A stretch of DNA of 64,000 nucleotides from Harmothoe impar (GCA_947462335.1 OX381707.1:81926610-81990609), one strand, 5' to 3'; shown: positions 21,702 to 33,416, counted from the first letter of the stretch. The notes: generated from the sequence alone by a model not told the origin. Translations and numbers: made by a program.

Positions 21702-24700
21702 TTTGGACTAGTATACAGGAGGCAGAACTCTGAAATGTTACCATGTCAGGTATGGAATGTTACAGGGTAGTATGCATGCCAAACTTGGTATATGACCTAA
21801 ACTGATCATGTTTAAGGTGAATGTTATATGCACAAGTAACATTTTTCAGAAATAGGGCTCGATAAAGGCGGCCATTACGGAAACTCACAACTTTGGTCAT
21901 ATCTTCGTAAATAATGATGATAAAAGGTTATTTCAGGTGTCTATATCCACATTTTCAGGGTCTGGGAATACTGCGAGCCTCACCTGCTCAGGTTTTACAA
22001 CTTGATACAATACCCAGAAGTCCCATCATTCCAGTCCTCTCCTCATCCAGATCCCTCCCTTTTGAGAAGTTGTTAATTCAAATGTGGCTTATGTCTATCC
22101 TTTTAAAGTGCCAGTCTATACAGTAGGTGGCTGCAACTCTGAGCTCATGTCTTACCCTCCTACTCTCAGAACTTGTCCAAGCCTCTTTTGCCTCCATGAG
22201 ACTATTTATTTTTCTGTTTTTCCCTTGCCTATCTTCCTACCTGATATCTATCACCTGTCCATCCATTTTTCCCACCCTGGATGCATGCATGTCTCCCCCT
22301 TCTGCTACCTTCCACCCCCCCTACCTGTCTACCATCTACCTATACCAGTAAACTATCACCTGGAATGCTTCATCAGACAAGGATTTATTTGGAAAGTAGA
22401 ACACATGAGTAGGGGCAAAAGAAGTTGGGGTGGCAGATATCTGACAGGGTTTGGTGGGATGACAGGACACAATGTTGGTGTACACTTGACTCTATTGGTG
22501 ATCATCCCCTTTAACTTGATCTCCGTTGGAGATCCACCTCTGGCCGGGACTTGCAATTTAAGGGCATAGCTTCACCAATAGAGCTCTCAAAATTCACCCA
22601 TTGCACTCTAAATTTACCTGGGGGCATGCACCTTGCCCCCCTAGAGACCACTGCTTGAAGTACATGTGCCCACATTTTATACCCTGCAGCTAATGCCTGC
22701 AATCCTAATATTGCAAAATCCACCAGAATTAACCATAAAACTGAGTACCTTGCATATACGAATATGAGAAGCCACATAGAGTGCTGTTTTAAAGCTCTAG
22801 AAATACCAGTTATTTGTGTTCTAGGGGTTGCAGTCTTTTGGTAGTGGTGCAGGCCTTTGTGCAGAGCCAGCCTCTTACTGCTGCTGCACAAAGCAGCCCT
22901 GGTTTTTCAAACTTATTTCAAATTCTTCCCTAAGGCAGCAATGCCCTCTAATTGGTTAATGGAACTGTATAACTATCCCATGGATCCTAATCATTTGTAG
23001 TGAGAGCCTTGGCAGATAGAACATAGTTCATAGACCATGGCATGTAGGTGTCATGGCAGATAGCTGTACAGTGCTAGGGTTTATGCTACATGTATAACCT
23101 AATCATCTCCAGTGCAATCAATCCCTCTACTGCAGACACCTTTCATAGTCCCAAACATATTACAATTTATAGAAATTAACTGCCCCTAATGCAGCCTACC
23201 CACCAATACGGCCACCTTTTCATGGTCCTGAAGGTGGCCACACTAGAAGGAGTTGACTGTATACAGCTATAGACCATAAAATGATATACATGTAATGGTT
23301 CATGAACATTGTTCTATCCTGCTTTGGCTCATACTACACATGGCTAAACTATAAGGATTCAAAGAGAAATTATGGCAAGTGATGGAGTCCCATTAACCCT
23401 TTATGGCCTAGCGTCGACTATAGTGGACACCATGGCAGGCCTAGTGTCGACTACAGTTGATGCCATTTACATAGGATTACTGTAGGAATTGATATGAGGT
23501 CCGTCCTTCTGGGAACTACTAGTTCTCAGGGGTCGTCCCCATGGCAAGCCATATACCTTTTGGTCAGGATTCAAAGGGTTAATAGGAGAAAACCTGCGCT
23601 AATTAGGCCATTGCATGAGAGGGAAACACTCACTGTAAGACAATTTGATGACAATAGGTCATCAAAAGGTCTGAAATCACTGATAATATGCAAGGTATGA
23701 CAATGAGAACATCAATGATGCCACCATCATCTTCTGATACCCTGGAAATGTGAATGTAGCCACTTTAAATTAATGTCTATTGCCATTATTTGTAAAGATA
23801 TGGCAAAAATTGTATTTCCCAGTAATGGCTACCCTAAGGGAGGGTTCATTATTTATGGCAGGGGGGGGGGTGAGCGTTTGGCAAATCGAATACGTCAAAA
23901 ATAATTGGCCCCCCCCCCTCCGAATAGGTTGAAAAAAAAAGGCCCCCCCCCTCCGAATAGGTTGAAAAAAAAGCGCCCCCCCCCCCTCACCCTGGATCGT
24001 TTTCAACTTTATTACAAAAACGATGTTGGTGTCTACTATTTGTATGCATTTAATCCTGGGCACTTTTTTACCTACAATTTACTACCTTGGAACAAATACA
24101 TCCATTCGTAAGGTGTTTTAGTGTAAACGTCTCATGATACTCGCTGGTGAGTGATAATAGTCAAACCTCAGACACTTGACTTACATACCGTTGAGTTTAA
24201 GGGCCCCAGTGCTTATAAATTGGAAGCTCCCATACCCTCAGTGCTTACATGAGGCCGGCACTTTTTTGAAGACTGACAAAATGGTGGGCTATTCTGAGTG
24301 TCAAAAGTGATACAGTGAGAAATTTGGTGGGAGTTTGAGGAAAATTTTAGAAAATTTTGAAAATATTGACATAATTTGGTAAAATATAACACAGGCTGTT
24401 ACCAAAATTCGCGACATTTCAACGTACTAAATTCGCGACATTTTTAGGAATACCCCTAAAAAAAAAGGCCCCCCCCCTAAGAATAGGGTAAAAAAAAAAG
24501 GCCCCCCCCCTTTGAATATCCCTAAAAAAATTTGCCCCCCCCCTCAAATGCTCACCCCCCCCCTGCCATAAATAATGAACCCTCCCTAACCAGGCACAAA
24601 ATATGTATGAGAAAGGAAATTTGATGCTCTCATAGTATTCCCAGACCCTGAAAATGTGGATATAGAAACCCGAAATAACCGTTTATTATCATTATTTACG

Positions 24701-24904
24701 AAGATATGACCAAAGTTGTGAATTTCCGTAATGGCCGCCTTTATCGAGCCCTATTTCTGAAAAATGTTACTTGTGCATATAACATTCACCTTAAACATGA
24801 TCAGTTTAGGTCATATACCAAGTTTGGCATGCATACTACCCTGTAACATTCCATACCTGACATGGTAACATTTCAGAGTTCTGCCTCCTGTATACTAGTC
24901 CAAA
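21702..24904. mobile_element. 3.2-kb insertion with 271-bp inverted ends
   Basis: Bases 21702-21972 match the reverse complement of 24634-24904 with few differences. Both begin TTTGGACTAGTATACAGGAG and run to GTCTGGGAATACT. The interior (about 2.7 kb) has no transposase; ORFs of 161 codons (22084-22569) and 126 codons (minus, 22511-22891) show no domain I know. The sequence interrupts the palindrome arm, so it is probably a non-autonomous foldback-type element. The 325 bp before it (21376-21701) is unassigned and may belong to the same insertion. Confidence 0.65.
23838..24586. mobile_element. 749-bp Harbinger-like MITE
   Basis: The inverted ends begin GGGAGGGTTCATTATTTATG and extend about 38 bp through a G/C homopolymer. 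TAA flanks both sides (23835-23837 and 24587-24589), matching the 3-bp TWA target of PIF/Harbinger transposons. The interior carries tandem repeats of a GGCCCCCCCC-CGAATAGG-poly-A unit. It has no coding capacity. Confidence 0.78.
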
Positions 24905-26282
24905 CCTCCAGCCTACATCTACCCATTCTACAGTTGACGACACCAGCACTGCCCTGCTCATAATCCTATCCTTCAGTTGATACACAGCCAAATTTTTTTT
25001 TTCTCATTTTAACAAAATAAGAAAAAGCTCATCTGGTGAACAAACGACTAGTTCTAAGAACATTTTAAGAAAGTAATTTTCTTATGATAATTTGATCTTA
25101 TTTGTCTCAACACTGTCAGAAGTTAGTGAGTTACTAACCCAAAACGGCAGGGCAGTTGCATACAAGTGGTTTTATTCAACTCGTGTACGCCACAGTCAGA
25201 AGTCACAAGTTGGCTTCATAAGGAATTAGTAATACAATTTAACAGGGATTTGTAACAGAAAAATATCGGAATTTGCAACGAGTTTTTGACGGAATTTGTA
25301 ACGGTATTGTGATAACATATAACGCAACTAATTGGGGGCTGAAAGTCTGGGAGCTATGGGCAGGAGAATCAGTTGTTGAGAGCTTATCAGTACCTATCAT
25401 ATTCGGGGGGGGTTCTGATCTGCAACCCATGTTAGAGGCTTGTACGCCACGCTGGGATCGTTTATGCCACCAAAAATACATCCGTTAAACTGTAAATCCA
25501 CAGTGTAACTCATTGTGCAGCTAAACTAACTTCTGAAAGTGAAGGCTGTGTTTTTATGATATTTTAACATGCACCAACGTCAATATGGGACAAAATTGTC
25601 CAGAAATATATCTAAAAATGTTCAGACATCTTCTATTCCATTGTTTCACTCTGATTCATGGTTATATCTTAATTTTCCCGCTCAATTCCAAGTGATTGCA
25701 CATCAGGCAAGCTGTGGCTTCCGGTGTTAAATTCTGACACAAATTGACTCATATAGTAGACCTGCTTCTCCACCCACCCCCAACTCAACTTAAGTTGGAG
25801 GTGGGAGGAGTCTTAAGTCCAATCAGCTTTACGACCTGGCGGGAAACTTACAAGCTTATGTATAAGCTCACAGAGCAGTTACCAAGTGCTGCACCTCCAG
25901 CTGTATTGCAGGTTTCCCTCAGGCCCCAGCCATACATCATCCCAGCTCTAGTTGTCAAAGTGTAAATTGCAGGATTCAGCAATGCCCATAGTCGGAAGTC
26001 AAAATAGCATGTTAGCCCATCAGTTACCCTACACTGACTTTGAAGTATTCAATATCAAATAAGCACCTCACAGCCCATAACAGTTTTCTCATCCCCAAAG
26101 ATAAGGTAAACTGAATTTGTCCTGTTTAACAAGTTTTGGGAAAAGGAAATTCTAAAGTCTTCCTAAAACAACTCATTTTTCCACCACAAGTTTGTTCATC
26201 TTGAGAGATACACAACAAAACACAAAACCCTCTTTGCTGCTTGTCTGCCTTCCTCCCTACGTTCCTACCTGCCTGCCTGCCT

Positions 26283-26315
<33 letters not shown>

Positions 26316-26724
26316 CTGGTCTCCCACCCTTCCCTTTCTCTATAAGCCTTCCTACTCCCTTCCGTCCATCTGTCCATAAATACCTCCCCCACTCTTCCCC
26401 TTCTCCCCTCCCTTTGTTAAAATATATAGGATCCTACAAAGCGCAGACCGGATAACATTGGTTGAATAAACCATCTCTCTTGTCTAGTGCAGCCATGATG
26501 CACGTAGACTTCAGATAGAGTTTGATACATTATTAAATAGCCTCAGTGCCTGTACACCCTATCACCCACCCACCCGGGGCCTGCCTCCTTCTCTAAGCTT
26601 TCATATCTGGTGCCCATCTCTGGTCCCCGCCCCGGCCTGCCCTCCTTCCTGTCACCTCCCACCATGTCTCATCTCTGCTGACCTTACCAGCGGCAGGCTT
26701 CTAGCTTTATCACAGAATCACCTT

Positions 26725-27017
26725 AAATTAACCATTTAGAGGCAGCATGATGCTTCGAGGCTTCACATTTGTTTGTCATCATAATGCATGAATGTAACTT
26801 GCCCCTGCTGCAATATTGCTAAAAGATGACATCTGTTGTGCGAGTAACTCGCCAGTGCTACAATGGCACATCATGCCGACTCTTTGAAAGTGTCACAACC
26901 TCATAGGGTCAGCATGATGCTTGAATGCAGTACTGGCGAGATTCTCATCAGGGTTGCATTCATGCATCATGACGATGAAGGCATGATGCATTAATGCACT
27001 ATGCCTTCCTTAAAGGG
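26725..27017. mobile_element. Palindromic MITE, CATGATGC family (copy 1)
   Basis: The copy has paired motifs around GAGTTACTCGCC-like centres flanked by CATGATGC-type arms, and it ends in CCTTAAAGGGTTAA. This family recurs at least nine times in the window. The consensus ends resemble TTAACCCTTTAAGG. It is noncoding. Confidence 0.65.
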
Positions 27018-27026
27018 TTAAAGGGC

Positions 27027-27255
27027 TACCGTAAAACCTCGCGTATAGGCCCCCGCAGCTTGTATGCGAATCAGATCGCTAGTGCGGCTTATAGGATCGG
27101 CACAGAGTCAGGGTTAGGCTTATACGCGAGTTTTTGCTCCTATAGTACAGTATAAAAGTCACCAGAATCAGATCGCTGGTGCGGCTTATAGGATCGACCA
27201 AAAGTCGGGGTGCGGCTTATACGCGAGTAAGGCTTATATGCAAGGTTTTACGGTA
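27027..27255. mobile_element. 229-bp MITE with TACCGTAAAACC ends
   Basis: The left end TACCGTAAAACCTCGCG is mirrored by GCAAGGTTTTACGGTA at the right end. The interior has two copies of GTGCGGCTTATAGGATCG. It lies immediately after copy 1 of the CATGATGC family. Confidence 0.8.
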
Positions 27256-27540
27256 GAAGCAGTGCAGAGAGTTGAGGGCAATGCCCTGTGCACTGTTTGT
27301 GTTTCTACATCCTGAAGGACAGTGGGTGCAGATAGAGGCGTGCACCAATTAGGGGTCGTTGTTACTCCTCTGTCGCTGTAAACATGTTTACAACTCAAAC
27401 TGTTGCTGGGTTCTAAAGTAAGACGACTCCTACAAATCTCAGAATTCCTTATTTCATTTTAAATCTCAACAGAGTACATCCGCCACGGTTCCCAATGATG
27501 ATAAATATATAGAAACAAGAAAACAGCCTAGACAATATAA

Positions 27541-27762
27541 GGCCAAAAAAATAAAGGGTGTGTTTCAGGTTACATAGTATGGAAATCTAGGTAGGGTAGG
27601 TTTTCTTTTTTTATATTTTTTTTACTTTGGCCTGAAAAGTACTAAAAATTGACCAAAATCACTTAAAATATAAATATCTTTTCAAAATTGGATGACAATT
27701 TCTAGGGTGGGTCCTGTTGTGCTCGGTAAGGTTGGGTAACCTGAAGCACACATTTTTTGGCC
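27541..27762. mobile_element. 222-bp Harbinger-like MITE (GGCCAAAAAA ends, copy 1)
   Basis: The terminal inverted repeats run GGCCAAAAAAATAAAGGG then GTGTTTCAGGTTAC at left and the mirror GTAACCTGAAGCACAC then TTTTTTGGCC at right. TAA target duplications lie at 27538-27540 and 27763-27765. A sister copy with the same ends and the same TAA duplication is at 57986-58242. Confidence 0.85.
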
Positions 27763-28024
27763 TAAGGTATCTGTGCCTGCTTGATGACGCTGTGCTAAAG
27801 CTGTAACATGTAAGGTTACCGGAGATGAGACACAGACGGTGACGGTGACAGCCATCAGGTAATGGGGGGATCAAGGAGGGGAACACACATAGAAGGGATC
27901 CCAATGGAGGGGTCCTCATTCTCCGTGTCGATTTTAAGAAATGGCATTGTCCCTTTGTCGATTTAAAGAAATGGCCACATGTCCCTCAAGAAATGGCTAT
28001 GGTCCATGGCATTATCAGTGGAGC

Positions 28025-28148
28025 CCCAGCGAGTAACTTGCTGGTGCTGTATTGGTGCATCATGCCATAGAGTCGCCATGCGAGTTACTCGCCAGGGCTG
28101 CATTCATGCATGATGACGATCAGGGCATGATGCATCCTTAAAGGGTAA
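28025..28148. mobile_element. Palindromic MITE, CATGATGC family (copy 2, partial)
   Basis: It holds GCGAGTAACTTGCTGGTGCT and GCGAGTTACTCGCCAGGGCT blocks with CATGATG arms and ends CCTTAAAGGGTAAAGG. The left end is missing. Confidence 0.6.
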
Positions 28149-29312
28149 AGGAGACCATCTGTGACAGACAGAGGGTAGGGGTGGGTAGGACTCATGGATA
28201 CAGTGCTTGAGTGGCTGATTAGAGGTAGGGAGTGGGTGGGACACACGTATACAGTACTTGGGAGGATGATCAAAGGTAAGGAGTGGGTGGAGGATTGTGG
28301 GATTGGTGGTACCTGTAATCCCAGACAGGAAGTAGAGATGAGGAGCAGAGACGTCAAGCCGGATCACGCTTGGCATCAGGCTTGACCCCACGACCTTCAG
28401 GCTGACTGTATGACTTTCTGTGTGACCTTCAGGATGACAGGAGGGGAGAGCAGATCAACTATTACTCACATGGTATAGTATAGCAACCAATCTACACCCA
28501 CAGGTGAGCGTAATTGTAAAAGGTTCACATGTTATGATCTTTTATAAAATGATAGCCCAATGTGTCCTGAGTGTCATCTGTAAATATGGACTCCCAATTC
28601 TAAATGGTTTACAAATGGCCCCTCATTAAGTGAAGGAGGGTGGGCTGATCAAAATCAGTTCTTAAGGCTGGTTCATTTTCAGAAATTTCTCATAAGCTAG
28701 CTCTGTCAATTAGAAGACACACAGCTTTTCCAACCAACTGCTGTATATATAGACATGGGACAAGATGTGTACAATTGTGGATATATACATCAGCTTATAG
28801 GCACATGAGGACCCCAACGTCAGGAAGAAATGAGGTGTAAATAGAAAAAGTCAATCTTTGGAAGTGTCACCAAATTAACTTTTTTGATTGAAACATACTG
28901 ATATGTGTTAAAAGTAATAAATACATATACAGTTTTAATGTATTGAGCAAACAATCCCCCGAAAAAGACAATACAGGGGGCACTGGGGGTGCTTAAAGTT
29001 AGGTTACTTATGAAAATGACTCAACTTTGGTTTTGAACTAGACTGCTCCTGACGGGGTGGTGTAACACATTTAGTAGACCTCTCTAAAGGAGGAAGGTCA
29101 AGTACAAAGCGTAGCTTACAGTAGTGTTTACTGTTACCTGTTTATTTTTGCAACACTTTGTGTATCATATCATACATTCTTAAAGTACTTAGTATATAGG
29201 AGTGATTGAACCTGAAGGCATCAAAAGGTTAAAATATGTGCCCTTTACAACATGTCAGGGCCAAGGTTATGTTAAAAGGATGACATCAATTGTTGACAAT
29301 GCATTACAGGCA

Positions 29313-29522
29313 TACCGGAAAACCTCACGTATAAGCCTACTCGCATATTAGCTGCACCTAAACTTTGTGCCAATCCTATAAGCTGCACTCTGATTATAGT
29401 ACTGTACCATAGTAGCAAAAACCCTTGTATAAGCCGCACTCTGACTCTGTGCTGATCCTATAAGCCCCACCAGCGATCTGACTCGGGTACTCGCTGTAGC
29501 TTCTACACAAGGTTTTACCGTA
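29313..29522. mobile_element. 210-bp MITE with TACCGTAAAACC ends (copy 2)
   Basis: The left end TACCGGAAAACCTCACG is mirrored by ACAAGGTTTTACCGTA at the right. The interior repeats the AAGCCGCACTCTGA phrase in opposite orientation to copy 27027-27255. Confidence 0.75.
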
Positions 29523-29865
29523 CCTTCAATTAATCCTGTATGAAAATGTGAACACAATGGGACTCCATCATAGTCCATTAGTCAGCGCCACCTGCTGGGT
29601 GGCACTTCATTTTGTTGCTGCTGTTAAAGGGCATTTTACCTATTTCCCAGTAGTGTATTTCTCTATAACACATATTAAAAAGCAAATGGGTCTGTAGTAG
29701 ATAGGTAAATGCAGCCCCTGCATCTTAAAAACAGCCAGCAATCATTGTTTTGATATTGCTATGGCTGGCATGAATGCAGTTAAAAAAAAGTAAAGAACTG
29801 GGAACACCATGGCACCCCTATGGACTCACTGAGGCCCCAATCATACTTTAATGGCCACATAGTGT

Positions 29866-30045
29866 TCTCTTTTAAATGCATCGCACCATTTATTTTCATG
29901 ATGCATGAGTGAATGCAAGCAGTATGCATCATTCAAGTGTCATGCCTACCTGTTGTTATCATGCAAGTTACTCGCTAGAACTGAAAATATACGACTCAAT
30001 GTATTAAAGCACTATGCTTCCCCCAAAGGAGTAAAGCAGCAGGTG
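29866..30045. mobile_element. Palindromic MITE, CATGATGC family (copy 3, degenerate)
   Basis: The copy is degenerate: TTCATGATGCATGAGTGAAT and CATGCAAGTTACTCGCTAGA are recognisable. It ends near an AAAGGAGTAAAG stretch. Confidence 0.45.
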
Positions 30046-30273
30046 ACACTGAAATTGCTTCATCAATAATGTTGTTTATAATAGCTATACAACACTAATA
30101 TTCTGAGCAGGAAGGCTCAGAGGAAAAGTGTTTTTTCACCTGATAAATGTCTCTAGGGGACATTAACATTGGGGAGGAGCCGGGAGTAGAGGAAGTGCCC
30201 CATCAAGAATAATTATAAATGGTAAGGAGTGAAACAAGCTGCTGTTTTAATGCTTTTCTGGACTCATATAGCA

Positions 30274-30650
30274 GGTGGTGTCTCACAGTAAACAACAGAG
30301 TAAATTGAGAACATTTTCTTATGATCGAGGTGAAGACTAATAGGTTTGTAAGAAGTAAATGTCCAGACCATACCCTCCTTAAATCTATTTTTGAAATAAA
30401 ATATCTCAACGGTTAATTAGACCATAAACACACCACCTAATGCTGTTGTTTAGTTTTAGGATGCTTGGTGGTTTCTCACAATAAACAACAGAGTTAAATG
30501 AGAACATTTTCTAAAGATGGCGGCAGAGACTGATGGATTTATCAGAAGTAAATATCCAGACCATACTCTCCTCAAATCTATTTTTAGTTTAATTAGACCA
30601 TAAACATACACTACCTCATGTTGTTGTTTAGTTTTGGAATGTTCTCAGTT
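30274..30650. repeat. 193-bp tandem duplication
   Basis: Two adjacent units start GGTGGTGTCTCACAGTAAAC (30274) and GGTGGTTTCTCACAATAAAC (30467). Both contain AGAACATTTTC, a CAGACCATAC motif and TTAATTAGACCATAAACA. They are moderately diverged. Confidence 0.75.
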
Positions 30651-30671
30651 CTCAGTAGTTCTATGCCCCTT

Positions 30672-30915
30672 TAAACCTTTAAGGACAACATGATGGCTTA
30701 ATACATCATGCCCTTGCTCATCATGATGCATGAATGCAGCCCTGGTGACTAACTTGCTTGTGCTGCATTCAAGTATCATGCCGACTCTGCAGGCTTGAGA
30801 CACTCCCAAGGGGTCAGTATGATGCACCAATCCAACACCGGCGAGTTACTTGCGGGAGCTGCTTTGGGGCATCATGTCATCTTTTAGCAATATGTTGTCC
30901 TTTAAAGGTTTAAAG
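30672..30915. mobile_element. Palindromic MITE, CATGATGC family (copy 4)
   Basis: It begins TTTAAACCTTTAAGGACAAC and ends GTCCTTTAAAGGTTTAAAG, a clear inverted terminal pair. The interior has the GGTGACTAACTTGC and GCGAGTTACTTGCGGG centres and CATGATGC arms. Confidence 0.75.
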
Positions 30916-31376
30916 AACTGGAGGAGCTGGGAGGCAGTGCTTCTATGGAACCAAGGTGGTTGGGATGGTCATATTGTCTAATTGTCGTATCTCATATAAG
31001 ATGTTAGAAATTGTTAGTGGCGTATCTAGGAAGGAATATCATTAGGTATTAGTACAATTTATTTATTTCTGCAATATGCCATTACTACATGCAAAATGAC
31101 CTATTTCACTTTCTTGCATACCGTGGAATATGTTTACATTTCCAGCAATTCAATGACTGATCAAGGGATCTTTCAATTTATTGCCATACTATGTATACTA
31201 CACATTATTAAACTGTGATAAAAATAAAAATAATAAAAACCGTAAAATCATATTGCAAATAATATCGTGAATAACCAACTATTAGGCGTATACATGCGTC
31301 TGACTCATCCTCGTTAAATGTTGTCTGCCATTTTGGTTTGGATTTCTCCCCACACCAGAATACATTATGGACGCTG

Positions 31377-31390
31377 GTAACCTTGGTAAC
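31377..31390. promoter_or_regulatory. Palindromic RFX X-box with nearby CCAAT boxes
   Basis: GTAACCTTGGTAAC fits the X-box consensus GTNRCC-spacer-RGYNAC with a 2-bp spacer. Within 200 bp downstream are CCAAT motifs at about 31453, 31489 and 31583. The combination is typical of RFX/NF-Y promoters in animals. No adjacent coding exon is recognised in 31020-31660, so this is only a candidate promoter. Confidence 0.35.
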
Positions 31391-31659
31391 CCCAGATCAC
31401 AGGAACCAGCTCCATTGCTGGTCCCAGTCCACCCACCAGCAACCAGCTTAGCAGCCAATCAAAAAAGGTGTTACAATACATTAACTGACCAATGGCATTC
31501 ATTGACAGACTGAATGTGTAACGGCCTTCCTCTGTGGCGGATGTCCATCCCTGTGTCGGTTTGAGCCCCAGAGACAATCTCCCCCCAATCAGCCAGAAGC
31601 CGGCGACTGTCTGGTCAATGGTCCCTGATGATGGCAGGCACTTTGGATACTGTTACCCC

Positions 31660-31882
31660 GTTTAACACTTTAAAGGTGGCATGATGCCTTAATGCAGCCC
31701 TGGTGAGTAACTCACCAAGGCTGCATTCAAGCATCATGCTGAGCCTATAAGGTTGAGACACTCCCGTAGGGTCGGCATGATGCACCAATGTAGCACTGAC
31801 GAGTTACTCGCCGGGGCTGCATTGGTGCATCATGACAACAAGTGTCATCCTTTATCGACATCCGTCCTTAAAGGGTTAATGG
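31660..31882. mobile_element. Palindromic MITE, CATGATGC family (copy 5, best preserved)
   Basis: The ends are TTTAACACTTTAAAGG and CCTTAAAGGGTTAA. There are two internal palindromes: one centred on GGTGAGTAACTCACC and one on GACGAGTTACTCGCC, each with GCATCATG arms. The AGACACTCCCGTAGGGTCGG spacer lies between them. This copy defines the family structure. Confidence 0.85.
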
Positions 31883-33181
31883 GGGGTGAAGTCGGCGACA
31901 GAAAGCTGGCTTCAGATCGGTCAATACAGCACATTGACAAATTTGGGCCATTTGTGCATATTGCCAAAATATGTCAACAGTATTTCAATATTTCCCTGTC
32001 GTTTAAGGCCTTTCATTTTATGTTTGTTGTGGAAGAAAGACAGTGAAAATATTCCACTTGATCAAAAGTGGACAAAATATTGGCATATTTGGTATCAGAT
32101 AAAAGCTAAGACTGCCAGTGATGCAGTAGGATACAAATAACTTACATTTTCCCCACGTTTAGAGGTCAATACATTATTAACTATCAATTTTGGTCATGAA
32201 AAACCTTATACTTAACATTCTAGCCGTTAATACATTAAAAAAAAACTCCCTTGTCATATTTTACAGTCCTTGGTGATGAGAAACAACTTTCCTTTTAGAG
32301 TGGCCTTATCATCAGGATATTACTGTGCCCCCAGTGCATATGTGAGGCAGCTACTTGAAGGCCCAACACTGAAAATACACTGTGAAAAGTTTGTTGTATT
32401 TGGCGAGTGGTAATCTTTTAACCACAGGGGAGGGGGTCGGTGGATTTTTGTGCTAGGGGGTCCAGAATTGTTATTGGTCCCAACGCAGAAGGGTTCCAAA
32501 TCAATTCGGTCTCTCTCTCCCGGGGCAGGTTAAAATGGAGCGTGGCCGACCCCTTTGGGCTATAGTTACAAGTGGGCTTTTTTGCTAAAAAGGGGTGCAA
32601 TTTTTTTGGCCCCGCCCTAATCCTCCAACCCCCCCTTTGTTAAAAGATGACCACTCCCTTATAGTTTTGTCTAGTGTTTTGTGTTTAATTTTGGTAAACA
32701 TGGAAGAACCTTTACTGTGTCCCTACATTCAAAATGTAGCTACTGCAGTAAACTGAATTAGCAGAGTGGGCTCCAGCTTTTATGTTCTAAAGGCTAAATG
32801 GAAAGTAAATGCAGGAGTTTTACAATGCCATCACACAGCCTTCAGCTAAAACAGGGTGGTCTTTCAGAACATGCCACGAGGTTGTGGGCGTTTTTTCCTG
32901 TAAGGTTTATAATGGACTTTTTAATTCTCACAACTGACGAATCCATTCTGAAAGAGCCTCCAGTTGTAGTCCTATATACATGCACGAAACACATGAACTT
33001 GTAACTGCTTTCCATTAGAAGAAGAGCCGTGAAATTGACTCCTTATACAGGTATGACATGACAGCTTCCATGACAATCTCTAAATGACCGTCCTCTAGCA
33101 CGAAATGATCTGAATCTCTGTCTACACAACGTAACAACACGCACACGATAAGCTCACATGTCGTTCAAGGGTTGCATGTTG
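31883..33181. other. Repeat-derived noncoding DNA
   Basis: No gene is recognised. The 32640-33010 part resembles pieces of the palindrome family (32920-32965 with 7285-7330). A 53-bp stretch at 32081-32133 recurs at 33522-33575. Confidence 0.5.
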
Positions 33182-33416
33182 CTAAAGAGAGTATTCCGCT
33201 GACGGAATCGGCCGTGATTCTGTCTGTCAGATGAGATTGTCTCATAATTTTAACATTAAAGACATTTATCGGATGATGAAATTACGGTCGACTGATGTTG
33301 GTAGAATACACGCTTAAAGTGTGTATTCCACCAAGATGGCCAAGATTTTGTCATCCGATAAATTTCCCCCGACCGACAAAATCATGGCCGATTCCGTCAG
33401 CAGAATACTCCCTTTA
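33182..33416. mobile_element. 235-bp near-perfect palindrome (MITE)
   Basis: It begins CTAAAGAGAGTATTC and ends GAATACTCCCTTTAG. The arms pair almost to the centre near 33315; GACGGAATCGGCC, TTTATCGGATGA and a TAGAATACAC motif all have mirror partners. It has no coding capacity. Confidence 0.8.

Larger units (their letters stand above)
20063..25972 (-). repeat. Right arm of the giant palindrome, distal part
   Basis: This is the reverse complement of 1-2000, resuming exactly after the Gypsy element. It is interrupted by an insertion between about 21376 and 24904, and by about 360 bp of unmatched sequence near 25130-25490. The minus-strand ORF at 22-237 and the plus-strand ORF at 25744-25965 are mirrored versions of one sequence, which shows the pairing clearly. 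No real gene is seen. Confidence 0.75.
26590..30645 (+). repeat. Third, direct, diverged copy of the palindrome repeat family
   Basis: Segments match the left arm and spacer in order and direct orientation: 27800-27870 with 2610-2680, 28270-28440 with 3620-3790, 29215-29310 with 4640-4740, and 29690-30370 with 4910-5350. The copy is more diverged than the two arms are from each other and carries its own MITE insertions. No right arm follows it. A (CTGCCTGC)n-type microsatellite near 26260-26320 lies upstream. Confidence 0.6.

Noticed and set aside
22084..22569. 161-codon plus-strand ORF in the foldback insertion
   Set aside because: No recognisable domain, poor composition and overlap with a minus-strand ORF of similar length; kept only as a note.
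26192..26455. Pro/Leu-rich ORF near 26.2 kb and its mirror
   Set aside because: Generated by a CCTGCCTG microsatellite.
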